From NCBI GenBank assembly GCA_003054695.1, contig QAZA01000050.1:496001-560000 (forward strand): DNA of 64,000 bases, read 5' to 3'. This stretch comes from Verrucomicrobia bacterium LW23. Lineage in GTDB: Bacteria; Verrucomicrobiota; Verrucomicrobiia; Methylacidiphilales; UBA1321. The position numbers were made by a program, and so were the translations under genes. Each line of letters starts with the position of its first letter. The stretch's first letter is position 1. The notes under the pieces are model-generated. The model was not told the DNA's origin and did no database searches. It saw nothing but the letters and a program-made list of their open reading frames with translations. Positions 34,927 to 43,301 of this stretch are shown here, one piece after another.

Positions 34927-37900
34927 TTAGTCGCTAAGTATCACATCACCAACGTAGAGCGCCTCCTTAAGGTGCACGCCGCCAAACCAGCCGATGGTAG
35001 ATTTACGGCCACCTCCGTCGTCCTCGTTTACAACCATCGTCAGGCCAAGATTCGCGCCCGTTGCCGGGGTAAACGGAGCCAGGCGAGTCCAGGGGATGGC
35101 CACCTCGTAAGTGCAGCCGCCCTGCGCGGGGACGACCGCCAGACGGATGTCCGGCGCCACGCCGGAAGGCGAAGCGGCGTGTGCCGAGCGGTGGCACCAC
35201 GCTTGTAAACCCTTCTGGCCCAGTCCCATCGAGTAATCGTAACGCCCCAGGCTTCGTTCCTGTGCGCGGTAGGGATCAACCAGAAATTGCAGCCCATCCA
35301 TGCTCCAGAGAGCGGAATCCGCCTTGTTGTTGCAATACTTGTCGTCTGTAACCTGCACAGCTACATAGAGATGCGAGGCATCCCAGGCAAAGCGCAGCGA
35401 GCCGCTCAGGTCGTCCGGGCCCGCCCAGTCCTTCGCGTCCTTCTCGACTTTGCAGAACTGTCTGGCCTCGTTGAGGTTATACACGGGAGCGTCGCGCCAG
35501 ATTGCCTCATCCAGCCTACCGTCGAGAACCGGCGGCCCGCTGCACTTCACCGCTCGCGCAAAACCACCAACCCGGCGCTCGCGCTGCACAGTCGCTCCCG
35601 CGGAGTCGGTGGCCGTGGCGCGCAGGCGGTATAGGGTCTGGCGATCGGTGTTGCCTATTGCAAGGCGTATAGTCTTCTGCTCCAGCGGCTTAAGTTCGAG
35701 CTTTCCGTTGGCCGCTCCATCAAAATGGGCCTGAGCCGGCCGGGAGTCGGTCAGTTTGTAGGTTCCTCCCGACATCGGCAACTCGTCCAGAATCTGGAGA
35801 TTCCACGTCACAGCCTGGGACGCATCCGAGCGATTGACAAAAGATAAATGGATGGCAGAAGCATTCTCCTTCTCACCCGCGACAGGCTGTAAATCGATAC
35901 TGACTTTACTCTGAATGGGAATGGAGAATCGGAGCTCCGTGGAGCCCTTCTCCAGCACCGTTTCGTCGGAGAGCGTAAAGGTGGCAAGGTTGGCCGACGT
36001 ATCTTCCGGAATGACAACGCGATACGCAGATGCCGAGCCCGGCTCTTCCGCAACATCCCAGCCGGCCGGGCCCGCAAGTTTCAGTTTTCTGGGCGAGGTG
36101 GCGGCGATACGGACGCTGGCTCCCTGCACGAGCTCGGTGGGCAGATTGCTCAGCGTAATATCCTGAGGCGCAGAGAGATGGATCGGAAGGTCCGCATCGC
36201 CACGGAAGCTGAGAAAGAGCGGATCAGCACTCGTTCTCAGCGTTACGCCTTCGCCGCGGGCATCAAGGCGTCGCGTGTCGCCGTTCATCCATGTCAGCGT
36301 CACTTCGTGGGTGCCGGGCAGCGGGATGTGGTGTATGGCGCTCCCGGTTTCGTGCCATATGACGAAGACGGAATTCGACTGGCTGTCGCGAAAATGGAAC
36401 GCGTGCGTGCCATCCTCGTAAAGCTTCTCGCTGAAGAATTTCCTGGCGCCGAGCAGGTTGATGAGGTGGAAGTAGGCGATTGCATCCAGCCGTGGCAAAT
36501 GCATATTGTGCTTGGCCGCAAAGAGATCCATCGAATCCGAGTAGCCGCCTGCCCGCTCGCCATCCGGGTCCGGCATGCCGCCGATCGCGAACCAGGTGAA
36601 GAACGCACCGCCGTCCGCCATAAAGCTTACCGCCTTGCGGATGATGTCGCGGGCGATCACGTCGCGCGGAAGGCCTTGACTCATGGAGCCGATTTCGGTG
36701 GACCAGATCGGCTTTTCGCCGCCGTACTGGGCGAAGAGGCGGCGGTACTGGCGCATGGCGTTGCGCAATTCTCCTAAGTCCGCATAGCCGTGGATGTTAT
36801 ACACGTCCTGCCAGGGCTGGAAGCCGGCTTTGAAGAACGTTTCGTTGGGCCCGATGGCCGAGCCGATGGCCACAAAAGTCGGATCTGTCGCCTTGATTGC
36901 CTCGTAGGCGACTTTATACACCTCCACATCGCGTCGGACCATTTCAGGGTTCCAGCTAGGTGGCTCGTTGCCGATCTGGAAGCCCCATAGGCCGTCTTTT
37001 TTGTATTTCTGTATGCTTTGGCGGATGCCTTCGCGGATCGCCTCGTCCGTCCACTTGGCGCCCTCCTTATGTTCCACATCCATAACGGGATACAACACGC
37101 CGTATGGGGCAAGGCCAAACCGTTTGGGCCAGTCCAGCCGGCTTTGGCGGGCGTAGCCGGAGTCGAATGCGGGCGTAAAAGGGGCCTCTGCGGGGAAGTT
37201 CCAGAACACGAGGCAGCGGCGGATTCCCAGGCGTGCGGCAAGGGGGAAATAATCATAAACCGTTGCGTTCCAGGTGTGTGCGCCGAAGGGACTTTCCTTC
37301 GGATCCATCCCGGCGGTGGCCGATTCGGGCAGGATGGCGAACGACGCGACGTCGCGCGCGGGCGATGGTGCGCCCAGGTCGGTGGTCGTGCGTACCTCGG
37401 CGTAGGGGCCGGCGCGCAGGGGCAGTGATGCGAGGTCGATCTCCGCGCGGTAGATGTGCCAGCCGGCCGGCGTTGTGCCGGAGGGGATGAGGGGTGCGCG
37501 TTGCGAGGCAGCCAGGGGAGCGCCATAGAAGTCGGTCACCTGCCACGTGGTAACGCGTTGTGCGGGAGTGAGTTGCGTCGGCGTCTCCAGGGTCATCTCC
37601 ATGGCCGGACGGTCGCCGGGGTAGAAGAGCATGCCGGGGCGGTTGCTGCGGAAGACGGTTTTGCGGTCACCGCCCTCCATGGGTATGCTTGCATTGATAT
37701 ACTCAATGGCGAATGCATCGACTCTCACCTCGCCGTGCGTTTTGTTGAATTCGATTTCCACCTGGGCCGACGAGGTTCCGGCCGGGATTTCAATGCGTTC
37801 GCGAAAGTGTTTCCAGGGGGAGGCTTGCGTGGCCTCTGTCAGTTCCGTAGAGCCGGTGAGGAGAGCGATGCGCCTCTTCTTGATCGCCTTTCCTGCCTTG

Positions 37901-38274
37901 TCAAGGCACTTGAGGGAAACTGTAACGTTAAAGGAAGTATCCGGCGTGTAGATCCTGGTCTGCGCGGCGCCTGCGATTTCCCAGACACCCTGGCTTAAGG
38001 GAAAGGCGCTGCTGACAGCATGCGTTGCGGGCAGCGTGGCGGGGTCGCGGCGCAAAAGCAGGGCTTTTTTTCCGGCCAACGGTTGGCTGTTGTCGAGAGT
38101 GACATCGCCTTGCACCTGCCAGGAGTCGGGGGTACTGGTGCCGGCTTCGAAGGAGGGATTAGGGATTGCGGCGGCGGGTGGGCTGGCTGAGAGGATGGGG
38201 GCCGGGACAAGAACTGCAGTGGCGGCGGCGGCCGCAAGCAGGGCGTTGCGTACGGAGGGAGGCGGGATTTGCAT
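34927..38274 (-). CDS. large secreted clan GH-A-like glycosidase with CBM9-like tail
   Basis: I start at the ATG at 38274 because it gives a signal peptide ending near APILSA; the frame can be extended to 38403 without support. The product is about 1115 residues. It has an N-terminal jelly-roll carbohydrate-binding module beginning IPNPSFEAG and a beta-sandwich. A (beta/alpha)8 barrel follows with acid/base Glu437 in QIGNEPP and nucleophile candidate Glu527 in IWSTEIG; 90 residues separate them, as in clan GH-A enzymes (GH5/GH39/GH30-like). Beta-rich domains come next, then a C-terminal CBM9/DOMON-like module (GPPVLDGRLDEAIW to VGDVILSD). Probably it cleaves a complex plant or algal glycan; the specificity is unknown. 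No partner gene is adjacent. Confidence 0.75.
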   Translation of the reverse strand: MQIPPPSVRNALLAAAAATAVLVPAPILSASPPAAAIPNPSFEAGTSTPDSWQVQGDVTLDNSQPLAGKKALLLRRDPATLPATHAVSSAFPLSQGVWEIAGAAQTRIYTPDTSFNVTVSLKCLDKAGKAIKKRRIALLTGSTELTEATQASPWKHFRERIEIPAGTSSAQVEIEFNKTHGEVRVDAFAIEYINASIPMEGGDRKTVFRSNRPGMLFYPGDRPAMEMTLETPTQLTPAQRVTTWQVTDFYGAPLAASQRAPLIPSGTTPAGWHIYRAEIDLASLPLRAGPYAEVRTTTDLGAPSPARDVASFAILPESATAGMDPKESPFGAHTWNATVYDYFPLAARLGIRRCLVFWNFPAEAPFTPAFDSGYARQSRLDWPKRFGLAPYGVLYPVMDVEHKEGAKWTDEAIREGIRQSIQKYKKDGLWGFQIGNEPPSWNPEMVRRDVEVYKVAYEAIKATDPTFVAIGSAIGPNETFFKAGFQPWQDVYNIHGYADLGELRNAMRQYRRLFAQYGGEKPIWSTEIGSMSQGLPRDVIARDIIRKAVSFMADGGAFFTWFAIGGMPDPDGERAGGYSDSMDLFAAKHNMHLPRLDAIAYFHLINLLGARKFFSEKLYEDGTHAFHFRDSQSNSVFVIWHETGSAIHHIPLPGTHEVTLTWMNGDTRRLDARGEGVTLRTSADPLFLSFRGDADLPIHLSAPQDITLSNLPTELVQGASVRIAATSPRKLKLAGPAGWDVAEEPGSASAYRVVIPEDTSANLATFTLSDETVLEKGSTELRFSIPIQSKVSIDLQPVAGEKENASAIHLSFVNRSDASQAVTWNLQILDELPMSGGTYKLTDSRPAQAHFDGAANGKLELKPLEQKTIRLAIGNTDRQTLYRLRATATDSAGATVQRERRVGGFARAVKCSGPPVLDGRLDEAIWRDAPVYNLNEARQFCKVEKDAKDWAGPDDLSGSLRFAWDASHLYVAVQVTDDKYCNNKADSALWSMDGLQFLVDPYRAQERSLGRYDYSMGLGQKGLQAWCHRSAHAASPSGVAPDIRLAVVPAQGGCTYEVAIPWTRLAPFTPATGANLGLTMVVNEDDGGGRKSTIGWFGGVHLKEALYVGDVILSD

Positions 38275-38549
38275 GGGGTGGCCCAAATGAGGTGCAGGAG
38301 AAATAGGTATAAGAATATACGTGTTTGAAGCTATCAAATCTCTATCGCTGACGGCAACAACAAAGGCGACAATTCTGAAAAACAGAGATTGACAGAAAAT
38401 CACTGTTGATGACGATGCGGGACATACGGAAAGAGACAGAAACGCAATGTGGGGACTTTGCCTCTTCGGACGCCCCGGAGGTGCTTTCGAGACAGTTCGA
38501 CGCCACTATTTGCAAGACGGAGAGCAGGAAGTGCGATATCCTTTATACA

Positions 38550-39044
38550 ATGCATTATTCACTCCTCCGAACGCTGCTGGCCGCCGTTTTGCTCGGTGCC
38601 GGATCCCTGTTCAGCCCTGTGCCTGCAAGTGCCGTTGTGCCACAGACTTATGACGGGCCACAGACCCGTACGTTTACAGGCAACTACAGCTACAACAGGC
38701 CGGGCCGGCCGTTTGTTCGCTTTGGCTTTACTATCACGTCGGTGCGGCGCGATCGCAGTGCGCGGGGTACCTATTACATCCAGGGTACCATACGCGAGCA
38801 GCGCTCGGATTTCGGGCCGCGGGTTCCGTTCCTAACGTCAAGGTTCTCTGGCAAGTATGTGGATGGCGAGCGCGGGCGGGGTTGGATTCAGTTTACCAAA
38901 CGCTACGATTTCGGCGGCTCGCCGGTGATGTACGAGGGGCGTCTCGACCGGCGCTCAGGTCGATTCGAGGGCAGCTGGGATGTGCGGGGCAGCCGCGAGG
39001 GCGGGAGCTTTAATCTGATGGATATTACGCAGCGCGGCCGCTAA
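38550..39044 (+). CDS. small secreted beta-rich protein
   Basis: The ATG at 38550 gives a 164-residue protein with a signal peptide (LLRTLLAAVLLGAGSLFSPVPASA); in-frame starts back to 38406 would put it behind unrelated sequence. The mature part is Gly/Arg/Tyr/Phe-rich and strand-like (YNRPGRPFVRFGFTITSV, GSPVMYEGRLDRRSGRFEGS). It looks like a single barrel or sandwich domain. No family was recognised and the neighbours do not suggest a role. Confidence 0.6.
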   Translation: MHYSLLRTLLAAVLLGAGSLFSPVPASAVVPQTYDGPQTRTFTGNYSYNRPGRPFVRFGFTITSVRRDRSARGTYYIQGTIREQRSDFGPRVPFLTSRFSGKYVDGERGRGWIQFTKRYDFGGSPVMYEGRLDRRSGRFEGSWDVRGSREGGSFNLMDITQRGR

Positions 39045-39101
39045 GTTCCACGCGCCCAGGCAGTTGCTTGTAGCCATGTGGCGCCGGCAAAGAATGGCTG
39101 G

Positions 39102-39157
39102 CGGGGACATTGCGTGTCTCAGGGACATGATTTGTCCCCGGGGACACACAATGTCCC
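39102..39157. repeat. GGGACAT palindromic repeat, copy 3
   Basis: Four GGGACA-type units alternate in orientation here: GGGGACAT near 39102, GGGACAT at 39122, TGTCCCC at 39133 and a GGGGACA to ATGTCCC pair from 39140 to 39157. This copy is more rearranged than those at 8765 and 9892. It lies between two convergent genes, where it may serve as a two-way terminator. Confidence 0.6.
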
Positions 39158-39172
39158 TGCAGGTTGGACCTC

Positions 39173-39997
39173 CTAGTTAGCCGGGGCGGCTTTGCCCGTC
39201 AGCGCCGCGTAGGCTGTTTCGGCCATCACGCGGGCGCCGGCGGCGTTGGGGTGCACGCGGTCGGGAAGCATCTGCGGTTTGTCGGCCAGGGCGTTGTGCA
39301 TGTCGATAACGCCGGCGAGTTTGTGGTCGGCGACGAGTTTGTCGATGAGAGGGGCCTGTTCGCGCACGCCGGCCTCGTTGATTTTGAAGTTGCCATTGCC
39401 GGGCACGGGACAGGGGCGGCAGAGGTAGATCTTCGGCTTGCTGTCGAGCGCGGCAAATGCGGCGATCATTATCTCGTAGTCGGGCACGAAGTCGGCTTTC
39501 TTTTCCCAGTTTTGGGGCTTGGTGTCGTTGGTGCCCAGCATAATGATAACCACGTGCGGCTTAAAGTCTTGCGCTTGCTGAAAGGCGGGTTTCTTCATGT
39601 AGGGCGCGTTGCCGCTGTTCATGAGGGTGTGCCCGCTGAGGCCGTAGCCTTTGACATCCCACTTGTCGCCCAGAAGCTCCTGCAGCTGAGTGGGATAGGC
39701 TTTGCCTTTGCCGGCGCCGGCGCCGGCGGTGATGCTGTCGCCGACGCAGGCGACGCGGATTTTGCCCTCTATGGCGGTGATGTCCACGGGCGTGGCTGCC
39801 GGGGCGGGGGGGAGCGGTTCCACGGGGCCAACGGGTTCTGGCGGGGGGGTGGGCGGTTTGGTTTCGCCGGTGGCGGCGTTTGTGGTGGCTGGCCGGGGCG
39901 GTGCGGGGGGGATGTCGGCCCGGGCAAGGGGGGTGGCGGCCAGGATCAGGGCGGCAGCTGCAAGGGAGGCGCCTGTAGCGTGGGGGGTGATCGGCAT
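39173..39997 (-). CDS. secreted SGNH/GDSL hydrolase
   Basis: From the ATG at 39997 the protein has 274 residues: a signal peptide (ASLAAAALILAATPLARA), a Pro/Thr linker and an SGNH domain. Block I is GDSITAGAG, block III is LGTNDTKP with the oxyanion Asn, and block V is DRVHPNAAG with the catalytic Asp and His. The start at 40108 would place 37 residues before the signal and was rejected. It is a probable carbohydrate esterase of the periplasm or outside. Its layout mirrors the SGNH protein at 18378. Confidence 0.85.
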   Translation of the reverse strand: MPITPHATGASLAAAALILAATPLARADIPPAPPRPATTNAATGETKPPTPPPEPVGPVEPLPPAPAATPVDITAIEGKIRVACVGDSITAGAGAGKGKAYPTQLQELLGDKWDVKGYGLSGHTLMNSGNAPYMKKPAFQQAQDFKPHVVIIMLGTNDTKPQNWEKKADFVPDYEIMIAAFAALDSKPKIYLCRPCPVPGNGNFKINEAGVREQAPLIDKLVADHKLAGVIDMHNALADKPQMLPDRVHPNAAGARVMAETAYAALTGKAAPAN

Positions 39998-40445
39998 GGG
40001 TGGATTGTGACGCAATGACAATTGATTGCAATGCGCGGTTTTGTGCGTACTTTGTGTATGGGTACAAATGGGCAATGGCGCTTGAGAGATGTCCGCCTTT
40101 TGAGACATTTTTTCCTGCGAGGGGCCGTTGTCGGGGACGATTGCGCTGTAAAAACGGCGCGATGATGTTACGGAACAGAGAAAAATTCGGGGTTAATCTG
40201 CTTTTATGCGTAAAAACATGGAAACGGACCGCATTTTCGCCCGAAATGGTGGCCTTTGCAACGACTTGCACGCGGCGGCCGACTTGATTTTTCGCGAAAA
40301 ATGTCGCGATTTTTCGTGTTGCTGGTGCTTGCGGTTCAAGCACTTACGGGGGGGCTCCTCTCTGTTACATAAAAAAGTATAAAAACTTGCGTAACTCGTT
40401 CTTTTTCACTTGAAAACTCCACGCGAAATCTATACGCAGGTATCC
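39998..40445. promoter_or_regulatory. lexA upstream region with two hairpins
   Basis: This 448-base gap separates divergent genes. A perfect 8-base inverted repeat CGAAAAAT / ATTTTTCG with GTCGCG between lies at 40295-40316. A second repeat, GTGCTTG / CAAGCAC with five bases between, lies at 40325-40343. TGTT and AACA face each other at 40166-40177. Any of these could be LexA or other operators, and AT-rich stretches near 40370-40390 (ACATAAAAAAGTATAAAA) may be the promoter. Which element binds LexA cannot be told from one sequence. Confidence 0.45.
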
Positions 40446-41111
40446 ATGCCTAAGAGAAGGTCACAAGTCGATCAAGCCGAGAATATCCTGACGTTCATCG
40501 AAACGTACCATCAGGAGAACCTGCGTCCCCCGACGATCCGGGAAATTCAGCGGCACTGCGGTTTTAAAAGCCCGCGCGCCGTTTCGTATAACCTGGAGAA
40601 GCTGGAGGCCGCTCACAAAATCATCCGCCAGTCTCACTCCCGAGGCATTTTGGTCGCCCGCCCGACCAAAGCCATTGGGCAGAACTGGCAGATTCCGCTT
40701 TATGCGGCCATCCCGGCTGGCTCGCCGGACGCGTTCGAATCCACGCCGCCACCGGTGGAGGCCCTGCGCCTTAGCCCGGCCGCTGTTGGAGTCACCCACA
40801 TGGACCGCGCCTACGCCTATCGCATGAAGGGCGACAGCATGGTTGGCGCCGGCATTATGCCGGGCGATGTGGTGGTGCTGGAACGCAAACCCGCCAAGCC
40901 GGGCGACATCATCGCCGCGGTTTGCGAGGGTGAGTGCACACTTAAACGCCTGGTGGAGCACGCCGGCCGTCTGTTCCTGAAGGCGGAAAATCCCGCTTAT
41001 AAGAATCTGGAACCGGCGGGCGAAGTGGAGAGCCAGGGCGTTGCGGTGGGCATCATTCGCAATCTTGCCGCGCTGTCTATCGCCGTAACCGCCGCAGCGG
41101 CAGCCGCTTAG
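40446..41111 (+). CDS. lexA: LexA repressor
   Basis: From the ATG at 40446 the protein has 221 residues. An N-terminal winged helix domain (PPTIREIQRHCGFKSPRAVS) precedes an S24 autoprotease domain with the Ala91-Gly92 cleavage site in AAIPAGSPD, Ser131 in GDSMVGAGI and Lys167 in CTLKRL. LexA represses DNA-damage genes until RecA filaments trigger self-cleavage. The recognition helix differs from that of the gamma-proteobacterial protein, as expected for this phylum, so its operator will differ too. The C-terminus has an unusual Ala run. A start at 40410 is possible, adding 12 residues. The gene stands alone; no translesion polymerase or recA follows. Confidence 0.92.
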   Translation: MPKRRSQVDQAENILTFIETYHQENLRPPTIREIQRHCGFKSPRAVSYNLEKLEAAHKIIRQSHSRGILVARPTKAIGQNWQIPLYAAIPAGSPDAFESTPPPVEALRLSPAAVGVTHMDRAYAYRMKGDSMVGAGIMPGDVVVLERKPAKPGDIIAAVCEGECTLKRLVEHAGRLFLKAENPAYKNLEPAGEVESQGVAVGIIRNLAALSIAVTAAAAAA

Positions 41112-41981
41112 GCGTTAGCCACTCAGCATGCGGGTGCGGACGACCAGACGCAACCCGCGGCGCAGACAGGCTGCTCCCCCTGATATTCGGGATCCGGTCC
41201 GTGAGCGGATGGACCGGGTTGCGCGACGGGGCGGGGCGTGGAGGCGCCGGCAGTTTTAGCCAATAACAGAAAGCAAACACTTAAAGGCAGTAGCCGACAA
41301 GCAGGACGCTGCAGCGGATACGGAGACCACCGTAAGCAATCGAGATCGGCAAGACGAAGGACACATCAGGAGCGAGGACTAACCAAACCTTAACCCGGGC
41401 TGCCGATTTGCGCAGGCCCGCGCCAAACCTCTTCAACTCGACTCGTACTGACCACACGACGATCCGATTTTCGGACCGAAACCAGGAGCAGCAGCAAGCA
41501 GCAATTCGAGAGACAGAAAGACAGACGACAGAGTACCAGACCAGGCCGGCTTTGTGAAGGGACTGACCACCCTTGCGCGGGCGGCCGATGCAGCCAGACC
41601 AGACACAGACAAGCCCGATCCCGCCCAAGACTGCGCTGACCACGCAGAGGGACCGGGGACGCGATGCGCACGCCGCAGGCGGGCGATGGGCGACGATGCC
41701 GGGACGACCAACCCGCGCGCGTTGCACTATCGCTGCCGGCGGCGCGCGCCAACGCGCTGGATACCCTGTTGCATGCACAAAGTTGCACAGCGGCGGGGGC
41801 GGAACGTTTGTGGACGGATGGGGATTTTGTTTCCCTGTTACCCTTTGAGAGTGATGGTTCAGGCTAGCTATTATACACATGTATTATTTCAAGCGCGGGC
41901 GGATTAACCACCAAGGCATCAAGGCGTATAGGCACCAAGTTTCGGATTGGGAAGCAAATCTGCGTATTTGTTGAAACCGCC
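41112..41981. other. 870-base gene-free stretch with A-over-T strand skew
   Basis: No frame here has plausible protein composition. Bases about 41281-41640 are T-poor on the plus strand (about 12 percent by eye over 360 bases) and rich in AGC/GAC-type strings, so the minus strand is correspondingly A-poor. A degenerate repeat of the ACCAAGGCATCAAGG type lies at 41905-41939. The stretch could be a decayed gene, an untranslated RNA or the relic of an insertion. No tRNA, rRNA or known RNA family was recognised. Confidence 0.4.
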
Positions 41982-42464
41982 CTATCGGCAATCCGTATAG
42001 CGGCGCAACGCACGGTCAGCTGCCTCGGTTTCGGGGTGACCGGGGCCGAAGTTACGCTCGGCTTCGCGGCGGGTGTGGGCCAGGCGGTTGTAGCGCAGGC
42101 CGCCCCACCAGGGCCCCGGGGTGAAGATGTTGCCTGAGGAGGCTGTAAACGGGCCGCTGGCTCTGGGGTCACCCAGCCACTTCTCGCACAGGTTCTCGTA
42201 GGTGCTGACGGCTTCCGCGATGGGGGTGTTGTACTCCACGGCGGTAAGCAGTGGCTGGTAGAGCGTGCGGCAGAGGTTCTCGTGCCATGTCACACGGGTA
42301 AGGTAGCCACGGGAGTAGAGGCAGCCGACGGGCACCATGCTCAGCACGTAAAACGCCAGCATAACGGCCAGGATGACGGAAACGGACCAGGCGTTAAGCG
42401 CACGGCCGTTGGGGCGGGCGGTGCGTTGGCTCGGCTGCGGGTGGGGAGGCGGCGTTTCGTCCAT
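41982..42464 (-). CDS. small membrane protein, WW/HPET family copy 1 (intact)
   Basis: The 160-residue protein has a soluble Pro-rich start, one transmembrane helix (VSVILAVMLAFYVLSMVPVG) and an outside or inside domain with TWHENLCRTLYQPLLTAV, a WW pair (GPWWGGLRYN) and FGPGHPETEAADRALRRY. The last motif resembles the kinesin-light-chain-type TPR unit. Two broken relatives lie immediately upstream on the same strand (42540-43255) and share LAFYVLSMVPVG, the WW pair and the HPxT motif. No known family was identified. Confidence 0.6.
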   Translation of the reverse strand: MDETPPPHPQPSQRTARPNGRALNAWSVSVILAVMLAFYVLSMVPVGCLYSRGYLTRVTWHENLCRTLYQPLLTAVEYNTPIAEAVSTYENLCEKWLGDPRASGPFTASSGNIFTPGPWWGGLRYNRLAHTRREAERNFGPGHPETEAADRALRRYTDCR

Positions 42465-42539
42465 GGGGGGCCTGTTGCGGTTGCGGGTGACGATGAGGGC
42501 TGTGAGTTGCGTGAGGGGCTTCAGGGTTGCGGGACGGCT

Positions 42540-42830
42540 TTAGTCCAGGGCAATATTCCATTCGGTACGGACAGAATATTCAATCTTGATCCGGCGGGCT
42601 TCCAGCGTTTCGGGGTGCGTTGGCCCGAGCCGGGCTTCCAGGTCCCGCCACTGATGGATGAGCTGCCTGGATCGAAGCATCTCCCACCAGGCACAGGAAG
42701 GGCCGGTATAGCCTCGCTTTCGGGCATTGAAACTGAACGTCAGACTGCCCGCAAAGTCTATCCCTTTATCGATTTCCTCTATGTGCAGTTGATCCTGCGA
42801 CTTGATGAGCCTGGAGCACCATGTGCGGGA
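42540..42830 (-). pseudogene. WW/HPET family copy 3, N-terminally truncated fragment
   Basis: After the stop of copy 2 the same frame continues without a start codon for about 96 residues. It includes CAWWEMLRSRQLIHQWRDLE, LGPTHPETLEARRIKIEY and an end VRTEWNIALD parallel to the end of copy 2 (LRTKWTVAQEHQ). The transmembrane N-terminus found in copies 1 and 2 is missing. It is probably a duplicated, truncated remnant lying between copies 1 and 2. Confidence 0.55.
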
Positions 42831-43255
42831 CTATCGCTGGTGCTCCTGGGCAACCGTCCATTTCGTCCGCAAGGGGTAGGCCTCCGAAATTCGCCGTGCG
42901 GCCTGCGTGTCAGGGTGCTTTGCTCCCAGGCAGTTGCTCGTTACCCCAGTCATACACCAGTTGCCAGTAACGCCGCGCTTCCCACCAAGTGCTTCACTGC
43001 CAGTAAAAGCGGCGTGTAGAGCGCCTTGCATGCCTCCTCGTGCCAGGTGCCGCTGGCCAGATAGCCGGCCGTATAGAGGCGGCCGACGGGCACCATGCTC
43101 AGGACGTAGAACGCAAGCAACGTCACCAGAGAGCAGGACAATGTCCACGCGCTGGCGGCTCGGCGATTGCATGCTGTTGCCGACGCCGGCGCTTTTGCCG
43201 CGCTCGGGTTCAGGTTCGGGCCAGGGCTCAGGCTCGGGTTCGGTGGTTTCTCCAT
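42831..43255 (-). pseudogene. WW/HPET family copy 2, broken by frameshifts
   Basis: The N-terminal part from the ATG at 43255 carries LAFYVLSMVPVGRLYTAGYL and TWHEEACKALYTPLLLAVKH, clearly paralogous to copy 1. The homologous sequence then moves through two other frames: WWEARRYWQLVYDWGNEQ in one, and LGAKHPDTQAARRISEAYPL in another, ending at 42831. At least two single-base indels are needed to restore one protein of about 140 residues. A sequencing error is possible but two in 150 bases is unlikely. Confidence 0.6.
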
Positions 43256-43301
43256 GCGAAAGCTCCAAGTCCAGCCGGCAGTCGCCCGCATCGCACCGCC
43301 A

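Noticed and set aside
41281-41880. 199-codon minus-strand frame in the gene-free stretch
   Set aside because: Residue composition (Val, Ser, Cys, Arg clusters) follows the strand skew of the DNA, there is no ribosome binding site, and nothing resembles a domain.
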